Source: Gemmatimonadaceae bacterium
Lineage (GTDB): Bacteria; Gemmatimonadota; Gemmatimonadetes; Gemmatimonadales; Gemmatimonadaceae
DNA length: 34,593 nucleotides
Direction of reading: 5' to 3'
NCBI GenBank assembly: GCA_037721215.1
Contig: JBBJNV010000033.1
Location: 1 to 34,593 of the forward strand
Shown: one piece after another, positions 24,894 through 32,201 of the stretch
Position numbering within the stretch: position 1 is the stretch's first letter
How the letters are laid out: each line of letters begins with the position of its first letter
Notes under the pieces: model-generated
What the model saw: the letters and a program-made list of their open reading frames with translations, nothing else
Told to the model about the DNA's origin: nothing
Databases searched by the model: none
Made by a program: the position numbers and the translations under genes

Positions 24894-25031
24894 CGACATC
24901 GGCAGGGATCCTCACCTTCGACCTTGCGAATATCAGCCAGTCGTCTGCATTTGTCGATTGCCGCCTCTTTGCTCAAACGTCAGGCAATCATCACCCTGAG
25001 ATCAACTGCTTCGATCCGAGACCGTCCGGTG
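24785..25031 (+). pseudogene. Frame-shifted remnant of a lipoprotein paralogue
   Basis: In a different frame from the preceding kinase, this stretch encodes GWLQVGNKQGGGAQ..., then FSGKGVAEVTTSAGILTFDLANISQSSAFVDC. It matches, position for position, residues about 80-138 of the lipoprotein at 22905 (FSGRGKLSVQTLTGLLVLDLANVSDLSSFESC). The lipoprotein's signal peptide, Gly/Pro linker and probable C-terminal disulphide part are missing. The match to the kinase family ends near 24775 and this match begins at 24785, so the junction is within about 10 bases. It has no start of its own and runs to the end of the convergent oxidoreductase gene. The best reading is a deletion scar. Confidence 0.7.
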
Positions 25032-26453
25032 TCAGCATTCCCGGAGAACCCTCCGCGCGGCGAAATAGCCGCACATACCGTGGACGCCGCCGCCTGGAGG
25101 TGTGGATGCGGAGCAGATATAGAGGCCTCTGGCCGGGGTCGAATAGAGGCTGATGGTCGGTCGCAGGAAGAGCTGTCGCACGTCCTGCGAGCCACCATTG
25201 ATATTACCGCCGACCAGGTTGGCGTTGTAGCGCTCGAGCTCGACGGGGGGCGAGACCTTCCGTCCGATGATGCAGTCGCGAAAACCGGGGGCGAACCGTT
25301 CAATCTGATTCTCAATACGCTCCGTCATGTCGAAGGTCGAACCGGCCGGGACGTGACAGTATCCCCATGCCGTGTGTTTTCCGTGGGGAGCCCGGCTGTT
25401 GTCAAACAGGCTGGGCTGCGACAGAATGACGAATGGCTTCTCCGCGTGCTGCCCCGTCGACGCTGCGTTCTCCGAATCGGCGATCTTCTCCAGAGTACCG
25501 CCGAGGTGAAGCGTAGCAGCGCGGGAACACGCTGTTGCTTTCCACGGAATTGGCGAGTTCAGCGCCCAGTCGATCTTGAATGCACCAACGTCGTAACGAA
25601 AACGCTCGAGTTTGCGGCAATACCTGCGGGGCAAACGGGCAGCAGCAATCCTCAGTACTCCGCGCGGCGTTAGATCGCAGAGTACGGCGCTGTGTGGATC
25701 CAGCAAGCCCTCAACCGAGTCTACAGGCGAGCTGGTGACGATTTCGCCGCCGATCGAACGCAGGTACGAACCCAGTGCGTTCGCCAGTTTCTGCGACCCG
25801 CCGCGCGCAATCGCCCAACCGGCCGCGTGCCCAGCCGCGCCCAGAACAAGACCGAACGAAGCCGAGAAGAGCTGGTCGAGCGACAGCATCGAATGGGCGG
25901 CGTTTCCTGCGAATAACGCCCGGGCGCGCTCGTCCCTGAAATGTCCCATTGCCAGAGTACGCGCGGAAAGCATTGCGCGCAAACCGAATTTTGCGTACGT
26001 CAGCGGATGGCGGGGAACGCGCAGCGGTCCCAGCAAGTCAGAGATGAGGTACTGCCAGTCATTCACTAATGGTGTCATGAGATCGCGGTATGCGGCAGCA
26101 TCGCGTCCCAGGTTCTCGCAGGTTTCTTCAATTGAGTGTTCGAGCGTAACGGCGGTTCCATCGTCCAGCGGATGCGCGAGAGACGCCGGGGGCTGAATCC
26201 ACTCGAGTCCGTGAGCCGCCAGCGGCAAGGTGGAAAAAAACGGCGACGCAACTGCGAGCGGATGTACACCAGAGCAGATGTCGTGGACAAAGCCGGGCAG
26301 CGTCATCTCGCCGGAACGGGTTCCTCCGCCGATCGTTTCACACGCTTCGAGCACCTGCACCGGCATCCCCTGCCGCGCCAATTCCACCGCGGCGGCGAGC
26401 CCGTTCGGACCTGACCCGATTACGGTCGAGCGCCCAATGCGGGACCGGCTCAA
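25032..26453 (-). CDS. FAD-dependent phytoene-dehydrogenase-like oxidoreductase
   Basis: The product is about 473 residues. Its N-terminal dinucleotide-binding motif is VIGSGPNGLAAAVELARQGMPVQVLEA, followed by GGGTRSGEMTLPGFVHDICSGVHPLA. The middle block GWAIARGGSQKLANALGSYLRSIGGEIVTSSPV and the C-terminal CSASTPPGGGVHGMCGYFAARRVL are typical of the NAD(P)/FAD oxidoreductase family that includes phytoene desaturases and COG1233 proteins. The substrate is unknown; no carotenoid genes are nearby. The frame is open to 26540. I favour the TTG at 26453, just after the DUF417 stop (26476), because family members begin a few residues before the GSGPNG motif; ATT or other starts nearby are possible. 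It lies 22 bases downstream of the DUF417 gene on the same strand. Confidence 0.87.
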   Translation of the reverse strand: MSRSRIGRSTVIGSGPNGLAAAVELARQGMPVQVLEACETIGGGTRSGEMTLPGFVHDICSGVHPLAVASPFFSTLPLAAHGLEWIQPPASLAHPLDDGTAVTLEHSIEETCENLGRDAAAYRDLMTPLVNDWQYLISDLLGPLRVPRHPLTYAKFGLRAMLSARTLAMGHFRDERARALFAGNAAHSMLSLDQLFSASFGLVLGAAGHAAGWAIARGGSQKLANALGSYLRSIGGEIVTSSPVDSVEGLLDPHSAVLCDLTPRGVLRIAAARLPRRYCRKLERFRYDVGAFKIDWALNSPIPWKATACSRAATLHLGGTLEKIADSENAASTGQHAEKPFVILSQPSLFDNSRAPHGKHTAWGYCHVPAGSTFDMTERIENQIERFAPGFRDCIIGRKVSPPVELERYNANLVGGNINGGSQDVRQLFLRPTISLYSTPARGLYICSASTPPGGGVHGMCGYFAARRVLREC

Positions 26454-26475
26454 TGTCCGGTGACCGTTGCTCCGG

Positions 26476-26988
26476 CTACGTGTGCACGCGGCGCGCATCG
26501 GCAGCGCGCATCGCTTCGCCTGCGGTCCAGATCGCGGCACCGAGGAAAATCAGATCCTTTGCGAGAAACCCTCCCGGCATCGGCGACAGGAATGGGAAGC
26601 CGTACCCGGGCTGCCAAACTCCGGGTGTGCTCAGCAGGAGGGTCAACGTGATCAGGAACACGCCAATTGCGCCCAGACTACCGAGCGCCGATATACGCGG
26701 GGCGAAAGCGCGTGATGCGATCATGAGGCCGAGCAGGATTTCGACGCAGCCAATCAACCTTGCGGCCGATGCGCCACTCATGATGCTCAACATCCAGGAC
26801 ATGAGCGGAGACTCGGCGACGAGGTCAGCGACACCTTTCGCTTCATAGGCCGCAAACTTTAGCGCTCCGATCCAGATCAGGACCATGGCAAGCCCATATC
26901 TGAGGACGCGGGCGCCGACACTCTCCAGCCCGCTTCGGCTGATGTCCGCACGTGACTTATGGTCCGTCCGATTCACCGTGGTCGCCAT
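26476..26988 (-). CDS. DUF417 (RclC/YkgB-like) membrane protein
   Basis: The 170-residue, four-helix membrane protein matches the DUF417 pattern: WIGALKFAAYEAKGVADLVAESPLMSW, IGCVEILLGLMIAS, ITLTLLLSTPGVW and GGFLAKDLIFLGAAIW. E. coli RclC of this family belongs to the reactive-chlorine response; the biochemical role is not established. A strong AGGAG site precedes the ATG at 26988. It is followed on the same strand by the FAD oxidoreductase after a short gap, so both may be redox-stress genes in one operon (inference). It ends with a TAG stop. Confidence 0.85.
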   Translation of the reverse strand: MATTVNRTDHKSRADISRSGLESVGARVLRYGLAMVLIWIGALKFAAYEAKGVADLVAESPLMSWMLSIMSGASAARLIGCVEILLGLMIASRAFAPRISALGSLGAIGVFLITLTLLLSTPGVWQPGYGFPFLSPMPGGFLAKDLIFLGAAIWTAGEAMRAADARRVHT

Positions 26989-27315
26989 TCGATTCTCCTG
27001 TTTCCTAATGTTGTTTTTTGGCGGAATGATCGCTGCGCTTCGAGATTGTACTCCAGCTTCGGTGATGACCGGATCCGTTACAGATTGACATTACGCGCTT
27101 CCCATCGCCTCTGACTTAACGGCGTCACATCGCGCTTCACGCGTATCGGCCGGCCGCGGGCGGATTCACGGTAATGCCAAGCCGTGGTCGAACGTGGCTG
27201 CGAAAGGAGCAATTCTTCTGCCAGTCAGGCACGGCCGCGGCGCCGAGTATGCCGAAGCGATAGGGCGTTTTGTCGATCGGCCGATCTCGCAGCCACGCGC
27301 ATTCTCATAACGCCA
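26989..27315. other. 327-base stretch without a recognisable gene
   Basis: It holds the ribosome site and upstream region of the DUF417 gene, with a possible minus-strand -10 (TACAAT, 27045-27050) but no matching -35. It also holds a perfect 12-base palindrome, GATCGGCCGATC (27275-27286). No convincing coding sequence, terminator or RNA gene is seen. Confidence 0.5.
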
Positions 27316-27474
27316 TCACGATCCTTCCCGGACGATATCCAGCGCGTGGTATCCCTTCACTCTATATATGACGGCGGCAATCAACCAGCTCAGTACAAAG
27401 ACGCCGATGATCAGGTAACCGAGGCTGCCAAAGTTGGAGCTCAGCGTACCGATGGCGTCCCAGAAAGTCCACTA
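27316..27474 (-). pseudogene. Conserved C-terminal end of the NiCoT permease, beyond an in-frame TAG
   Basis: After the TAG at 27472-27474 the same frame continues for 51 sense codons to a TGA at 27316-27318. It encodes WTFWDAIGTLSSNFGSLGYL, then a helix (IIGVFVLSWLIAAVIY) and RVKGYHALD. This is the normal last helix and tail of NiCoT permeases. With it, the full reading frame would be 343 positions, the usual family length. No frameshift is needed; one base change would restore the gene. Confidence 0.8.
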
Positions 27475-28347
27475 CAGTGACAGTTTCTCGCTGAGCAGGC
27501 CGAGCGCTTCGATGCCTCCGACAAGCACGGCGACGACGATCGAAACCGCTGTGATCGTAAGGTTGTAATAGAGCTTGCGAACTGGCTGAGTGAACGCCCA
27601 CCCGTAGGCACCGAGCATGAGTACGCTGTCAATTGTGTCGACGAGGGACATTCCAGCGGTAAACAATGCTCGAAAAACGAGGATCGACCAGATGGGCATG
27701 CCAGTGGATGCTTCAGCCGCGGAGATTCCCAGAAGTCCGATCTCCGTAGCAGTATCAAATCCACGTCCGAACAGAAATCCCAGCGGATACATGTGCCAGC
27801 TACGGCTGATGACGGCGAAGACGGGGCGGAACAATCTGCCAAGCAGCCTTCCGCCTCCGGTCATCTGGTCGAGATCATCGCCGGTATAAGAACCCCCTGC
27901 CCGCACCCGGCGGAAGGCGCGGTAGACGTCGGCGAAGATGAAGAGTTTCATCACCGCGATCACGAGCAGAAAAGTGGCTGAGATGATCGTTCCGATGGTC
28001 CCGCCCAAGGGACGGTATGCAGCCAGCGGTCCGTTCAGCGCGGTCGCGGCGACAGCGATGGCTACCGATGCGATCACAACCACGGTGGAGTGACCGAGCG
28101 AAAACCAGAGTCCGACGGCGACGGGCCGCTGACCGCTTTGCATCAGCTTTCGGGTCACGTTGTCGATGGCCGCGGTGTGATCTGCGTCCAGCGCGTGTCG
28201 CAACCCGAGTCCGTACGCAAGGAGTGCGGTACCCGGCAATAGCGGAAATTCACGGAACGCGATAAGCGCCCACGCCCATGCTCCGAGGTTCGCGATAACC
28301 AGCAGCGCGAAGATGACAATGACCCGTCCCATCGTACTGTCGCCCAC
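27472..28347 (-). CDS. NiCoT-family nickel/cobalt permease, interrupted by an in-frame TAG
   Basis: The 291-residue product is a high-affinity nickel/cobalt uptake permease of the HoxN/NixA family. The signature GLRHALDADHTAAIDNVTRKLM (helix 2) holds the metal-selectivity His/Asp residues. LWFSLGHSTVVV, LFGRGFDTATEIGLL and MSLVDTIDSVLMLGAYGWAF are the other family motifs. Seven helices are present; the eighth lies beyond the TAG. The start may be GTG 28347 or ATG 28332; neither has a decisive ribosome site. It diverges from the hyp genes, which fits nickel supply for a [NiFe] hydrogenase. Loss of the last helix may abolish or weaken transport unless the stop is read through or is a sequencing error. 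TAG is an ordinary stop elsewhere in this window (rpsT, hypD, the DUF417 gene). Confidence 0.85.
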   Translation of the reverse strand: MGDSTMGRVIVIFALLVIANLGAWAWALIAFREFPLLPGTALLAYGLGLRHALDADHTAAIDNVTRKLMQSGQRPVAVGLWFSLGHSTVVVIASVAIAVAATALNGPLAAYRPLGGTIGTIISATFLLVIAVMKLFIFADVYRAFRRVRAGGSYTGDDLDQMTGGGRLLGRLFRPVFAVISRSWHMYPLGFLFGRGFDTATEIGLLGISAAEASTGMPIWSILVFRALFTAGMSLVDTIDSVLMLGAYGWAFTQPVRKLYYNLTITAVSIVVAVLVGGIEALGLLSEKLSL

Positions 28348-28414
28348 CGTATCCGAGGGCTTCAGTTCAGCGCCGCGAAACGCTAGCTTCGCATAAGGAA
28401 GATGTGAGACCGCG

Positions 28415-28525
28415 ATGCTCCAGGGCGTGGTTCAGGCGCGCGAATATGGGCCATTGCGACGGCGGGGAGGTTTAAGTGAGGATGAGGATGCGATGCGCGA
28501 ACTCGAGGGCTACCAATTCAGCTAG
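28415..28525 (+). CDS. Possible 36-residue small protein upstream of hypD
   Basis: This short frame (MLQGVVQAREYGPLRRR..., ending ELEGYQFS) lies on the hyp operon strand, 43 bases before hypD. It has a possible GAG ribosome contact 7 bases before the ATG and an acidic C-terminal half. I do not recognise it. It could be a small accessory protein, the tail of a decayed gene or chance. Confidence 0.25.
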   Translation: MLQGVVQAREYGPLRRRGGLSEDEDAMRELEGYQFS

Positions 28526-28568
28526 GCGCGGGTACACGGGCATTGCATTCGACAGAGGATGAGAGGCG

Positions 28569-29684
28569 ATGAAATTTGTCGATGAATTCCGCGATGCACA
28601 TCTGATCCGGCAGGCCGCAGGGGAGATTCGCCGACTGGCGGACCCAGCGCGGCACTATCGGTTGATGGAGGTGTGCGGCGGTCACACGCACGCCATCTAT
28701 CGCTTTGCGTTGAAGGACGTGTTGCCGGACAACATCGAGCTGGTCCATGGGCCCGGCTGCCCCGTGTGCGTGCTCCCCATGGGCAGGGTCGACGATGGCT
28801 TGTCGATTGCCAGCGACCCGAAAGTGATCCTCGCGACATTTGGCGACATGATGCGCGTGCCGGGCCGGAACGGAACGCCACTCGAGCACAAGGCGCGCGG
28901 CGCAGACATCCGGATGGTTTACTCGCCGCTTGACGCGCTCAAGCTCGCTGAAAAAAATCCCGATCGCGAAGTGGTGTTTTTCGCTATCGGGTTCGAGACG
29001 ACCGCACCATCCACGGCGCTCACTCTGATGCGCGCCCGCGCACTCGGTATCAGAAATTTCTCGGTCTTCTGCAACCACGTTACGATCATTCCGGCGATCC
29101 GGGCAATTCTCGATTCGCCGGACATGCGGATCGAGGCATTCATCGGGCCGGGACACGTGTCAACAGTCATCGGCTGCCGGCCGTACGAATTCATCTGCCG
29201 GGACTATAAGCGTCCACTGGTTACGTCCGGCTTCGAGCCGCTGGACGTTCTGCAGTCGATCGTGATGATTCTTCGCCAGCTCGAGGCGGGAACAGCGTTT
29301 GTCGAGAACCAGTACGCCCGCGTGGTTCCGTGGGAAGGCAATCTGCCGGCACTGCGCGCGATGGCCGAAGTGTTCGAGTTGCGGCCCTATTTCGAGTGGC
29401 GAGGGCTCGGATTCATTTCGCAGTCGGCGCTCAAACTGCGCGACAGTTACGCCGCTTGGGACGCAGAAAGCCGGTTTCATATTCCGGGTATTCGCGTAAC
29501 GGATCCCAAGGCCGCGCAGTGTGGCGAGGTTCTGAAGGGTGTGCTCAAGCCGCATCAATGCAAACTGTTCGGCCGCGAGTGCACGCCGGAGAAGCCGGTA
29601 GGCGCGTTGATGGTGTCTTCTGAAGGAGCATGCGCGGCGTATTACAACTACGCGCTCCGCACGACGGCCGCGGCAGCGGTATAG
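28569..29684 (+). CDS. hypD: Hydrogenase maturation factor HypD
   Basis: HypD carries a [4Fe-4S] cluster and, with HypC, is the scaffold on which Fe(CN)2CO is built for the [NiFe] hydrogenase active site. The 371-residue product shows MEVCGGHTHAIYR (Cys36), GPGCPVCVLP (Cys64, Cys67) and the C-terminal cluster ligands Cys318, Cys331, Cys338 and Cys355. FCNHVTIIPAIRAIL and FIGPGHVSTVIG are further family blocks. AGAGGA lies 9 bases before the ATG at 28569. It is the first large gene of hypD-hypE-SIS-Grx-hypF; its partner HypC is not encoded in the window. Confidence 0.96.
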   Translation: MKFVDEFRDAHLIRQAAGEIRRLADPARHYRLMEVCGGHTHAIYRFALKDVLPDNIELVHGPGCPVCVLPMGRVDDGLSIASDPKVILATFGDMMRVPGRNGTPLEHKARGADIRMVYSPLDALKLAEKNPDREVVFFAIGFETTAPSTALTLMRARALGIRNFSVFCNHVTIIPAIRAILDSPDMRIEAFIGPGHVSTVIGCRPYEFICRDYKRPLVTSGFEPLDVLQSIVMILRQLEAGTAFVENQYARVVPWEGNLPALRAMAEVFELRPYFEWRGLGFISQSALKLRDSYAAWDAESRFHIPGIRVTDPKAAQCGEVLKGVLKPHQCKLFGRECTPEKPVGALMVSSEGACAAYYNYALRTTAAAAV

Positions 29685-29718
29685 CACGATCGAGGACGAC
29701 ACCTCCGCGCCCCGCGGC

Positions 29719-30759
29719 ATGCCCGACTACAAGGCTCAGATCCGCTTTTCTGATTCGCAGATCGAGATGGCGCACGGTGCCGGCGGCAAGGCAAGCCGCC
29801 GCCTGATAGAAGGGCTGATCGCGCCAGCGCTTGGCGGTCCACTGCTCGAAGCACTCGGCGACGCCGCACTCGTTGAGATTGCCGGCGCCCGGCTAGCCTT
29901 CACGGCGGACAGCTTCGTCGTCAAGCCACTTCGCTTTCCCGGTGGATCCATCGGTGATCTTGCCGTAAACGGGACAGTCAACGATCTCGCGGTGTCGGGA
30001 GCGAAGCCGGCGGCGTTACTGGTGACGCTGATCCTCGAGGCGGGGTTGTCATCTGAAGTACTCGAGGTGGAGTTGCGGGCTATCGCCGCGGCGGCCCGAC
30101 ACGCGGGCGTCGTAGTGGTAGGGGGCGATACGAAGGTTGTCGAGCACGGAATGGCGGACGGCATGTACATAACAACCGCCGGCATCGGGGCCGTCGATCC
30201 GAGGGCGACTTGCTCACCGAAGCTGGTGAAGCCCGGTGACAGAATTCTCCTCTCGGGGCCTATCGGCGATCACGGGATCACCATCCTGCTTGCGCGCGGT
30301 GAAATTGATCTGGAGACGGACCTTCGCTCCGACACCCGGCCCGTGTACCCGATGATAGAGGCACTTATCGGGCGTGTTGGCTCCGGCGTCAAGTGGATGC
30401 GTGATCCGACACGGGGAGGGGTCGCCAGCTCGCTCAATGAACTGGCCGCTGATGCGCGCGTCGCAATTGCGCTGTTCGAAGAAACAGTTCCGGTACGCGA
30501 GCAGGTTCGCGGCGCGTGCGAGATACTCGGCCTCGAGCCGATGCACATCGCCAACGAAGGTCAGTTCCTTGCGGTCGTTGCCCCTGAATGCGCCGAGGAA
30601 GCCCTCGATGCGGTGCGATCGGTCGCGGGAGGGGAGGAAGCCGTATTTATCGGGGAGGTACGCGAGGCCCCTGCGCGGACAGTCCTTTCAATTTCCGCCT
30701 ACGGTGGAACGCGCGTTGTAGACATGCTCGTCGGGGATCCGCTTCCGAGGATCTGTTGA
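29719..30759 (+). CDS. hypE: Hydrogenase maturation factor HypE
   Basis: HypE receives a carbamoyl group from HypF on its C-terminal Cys and dehydrates it to a thiocyanate, the cyanide donor for the active-site iron. The 346-residue protein ends in the diagnostic PRIC, with the acceptor Cys last. It has the PurM-like ATP-binding pattern (MAHGAGGKASRRLIEGLI, GGSIGDLAVNGTVNDLAVSGAKPAALLVTLILEAG, VVGGDTKVVEHG, RDPTRGGVASSLNELA). The ATG at 29719, 34 bases after hypD, has only a weak ribosome site. It works with HypF, encoded at the end of the same operon. Confidence 0.96.
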   Translation: MPDYKAQIRFSDSQIEMAHGAGGKASRRLIEGLIAPALGGPLLEALGDAALVEIAGARLAFTADSFVVKPLRFPGGSIGDLAVNGTVNDLAVSGAKPAALLVTLILEAGLSSEVLEVELRAIAAAARHAGVVVVGGDTKVVEHGMADGMYITTAGIGAVDPRATCSPKLVKPGDRILLSGPIGDHGITILLARGEIDLETDLRSDTRPVYPMIEALIGRVGSGVKWMRDPTRGGVASSLNELAADARVAIALFEETVPVREQVRGACEILGLEPMHIANEGQFLAVVAPECAEEALDAVRSVAGGEEAVFIGEVREAPARTVLSISAYGGTRVVDMLVGDPLPRIC

Positions 30760-30790
30760 CGCTCCGCGGCACTCGCGCCACGCGAGGCCG

Positions 30791-31972
30791 ATGATGACGG
30801 ATCCTGTCATGCTTGCGGGGATGATCGGCGAGTCCCTGGTGTCACGCAATCGATTATCCGATGAGTTCTTCCGTCGCGAATCAGACCGCCTTGCACTGGC
30901 GTGCCAGGAAATGTCCGCGCGTTTTATTCGCGGCGGCCGGCTGCTGGCTTTCGGAAATGGCGCAAGCGCAACTGACGCGCAGCACGTGTCGGTTGAATTC
31001 GTCCATCCTGTGATCGTGGGCAAGCGCGCACTTCCCGCCCTTGATCTGTCGAGTGCATTTGTGGAATGGGCGCCTGCCATCTGCCGGCCCGACGATATCG
31101 CGATGGGATTTGCGCCGCCGGGGGATGATGCGTCGGTGACGACGACGCTCGCACGGCTCCGGGAACTTGGCGCGTTCACATTTGCGCTCAGCGGCCGCGA
31201 CGCAGACTTCCAGTTGGACTCGCCATCTGCCGATCCATTTATCGCGCAGGAGGTGATAGAGATTCTCTATCATACGCTTTGGGAGACAGTACACGTTTTC
31301 TTCGAGCACAATGAACAGGGTCATGATGTTGGAAGCGCCGGCTTTCTGTATCCGTTTCTTGGTAAGGAGAAGCAGGATACGGTTGCTGTTCTCGCGAGCG
31401 TCGCCGAGTCCATCCGCGTCAAGGCGGCCGACGTCGCGAGGTTGCGGGAACAGGTTGCCGCCGCTCAGTCGGCGCAGATTGCGGCGGCCACCTTCGCTAT
31501 TTCCGAAGCAGTGCGCGCCGGCGGCAAACTGATTCTCCTGGGGAATGGCGGCTCGGCGACTGACGCAAACGACTTGGCGCTGGATTGCGTCGCGCCTCCA
31601 AAGGGTTACCGGCCGGTGCCGGCGGTATCACTTTCAATGGAACCGGCGAACATAAGCGCAATCGCCAACGACATCGGCGCCGATGCGATCTTCCTGCGTC
31701 AACTCATTGCGCAGGCTGCGCCCAGTGATGTAGTGGTTGCACTGTCGACGAGCGGCGGCTCATCAAACGTCTTCGCCGCACTCGAGGAAGCGAGAAAGCG
31801 GCGGATGCCGACCGTCGCGCTGCTGGGTTACGATGGTGGTGAGATCGTGAGGCGCGGGCTCGCGGATTTTCCGGTGGTTGTCACGAGCGACTATGTTCCC
31901 CGCATTCAGGAAGTGCAGGCGTCTGTCTATCACGTGATGCGCGACATGCTCGAGGTACTGGCACATGAGTGA
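30791..31972 (+). CDS. Tandem double SIS-domain protein in hyp operon
   Basis: The 393-residue product is two phosphoheptose-isomerase-like (GmhA) SIS domains in one chain. The N-terminal domain (about 18-195) has GNGASATDAQH (55-65), but where the Ser-rich phosphate loop is expected it reads AMGFAPPGDDASV, so it looks degenerate. The C-terminal domain (about 200-393) keeps GNGGSATDAND (251-261) and the loop ALSTSGGSSN (317-326). SIS domains bind phosphosugars; isomerase activity is possible only for the second half. It sits between hypE and hypF, and its end overlaps the glutaredoxin-like gene by 8 bp, so it is co-translated with hydrogenase maturation genes. Its job there is unknown. GmhA-like genes occur near some hydrogenase clusters, as far as I recall. 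Confidence 0.85.
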   Translation: MMTDPVMLAGMIGESLVSRNRLSDEFFRRESDRLALACQEMSARFIRGGRLLAFGNGASATDAQHVSVEFVHPVIVGKRALPALDLSSAFVEWAPAICRPDDIAMGFAPPGDDASVTTTLARLRELGAFTFALSGRDADFQLDSPSADPFIAQEVIEILYHTLWETVHVFFEHNEQGHDVGSAGFLYPFLGKEKQDTVAVLASVAESIRVKAADVARLREQVAAAQSAQIAAATFAISEAVRAGGKLILLGNGGSATDANDLALDCVAPPKGYRPVPAVSLSMEPANISAIANDIGADAIFLRQLIAQAAPSDVVVALSTSGGSSNVFAALEEARKRRMPTVALLGYDGGEIVRRGLADFPVVVTSDYVPRIQEVQASVYHVMRDMLEVLAHE

Positions 31973-32201
31973 AGTGGAGCTCTTTGGCGGAAGCGGATGT
32001 CAATACACCGCGGAGCTGAGGGAGCAATTGATGTGGGAGCAGCGAGAGTTCGTCGAGTATGACGTCGAGACCGATGTCGTCGCGCTGCGGCGGATGATCG
32101 AGCTTACCGGCGGGCAGCGCACCGTTCCGGTTCTGGTCGTGGATGGCCGTGTCGAGCAGATAGGCTGGCACGGACGCGGGTGCACAGTCTCGCCACCGTG
32201 A
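31965..32201 (+). CDS. Glutaredoxin-like protein with a C-x-x-T active site
   Basis: The 78-residue product is a minimal thioredoxin-fold protein. The active-site position reads GSGCQYTAEL, so Cys12 is kept but the second Cys is Thr15, making it monothiol. The cis-Pro loop TVPVLVVDG is present, and a second Cys (Cys73) lies near the C-terminus in GWHGRGCTV. It could be a thiol or [2Fe-2S] carrier rather than a disulphide reductase (inference). It overlaps the SIS gene by 8 bp and its TGA shares a base with the hypF ATG (TGATG), so it is embedded in the hydrogenase maturation operon. Confidence 0.8.
   Translation: MSEVELFGGSGCQYTAELREQLMWEQREFVEYDVETDVVALRRMIELTGGQRTVPVLVVDGRVEQIGWHGRGCTVSPP

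Noticed and set aside
27140-27300. Minus-strand frame containing RFGILGAAAV, reminiscent of a Rossmann start
   Set aside because: It is a short isolated stretch without a start, ribosome site or any further oxidoreductase motif; probably chance in GC-rich DNA.
27472-27474. TAG as a recoded amino-acid codon (for example pyrrolysine)
   Set aside because: TAG ends rpsT, hypD and the DUF417 gene normally in this window, and no suppressor tRNA or insertion element is seen; mutation, error or leaky readthrough is simpler.
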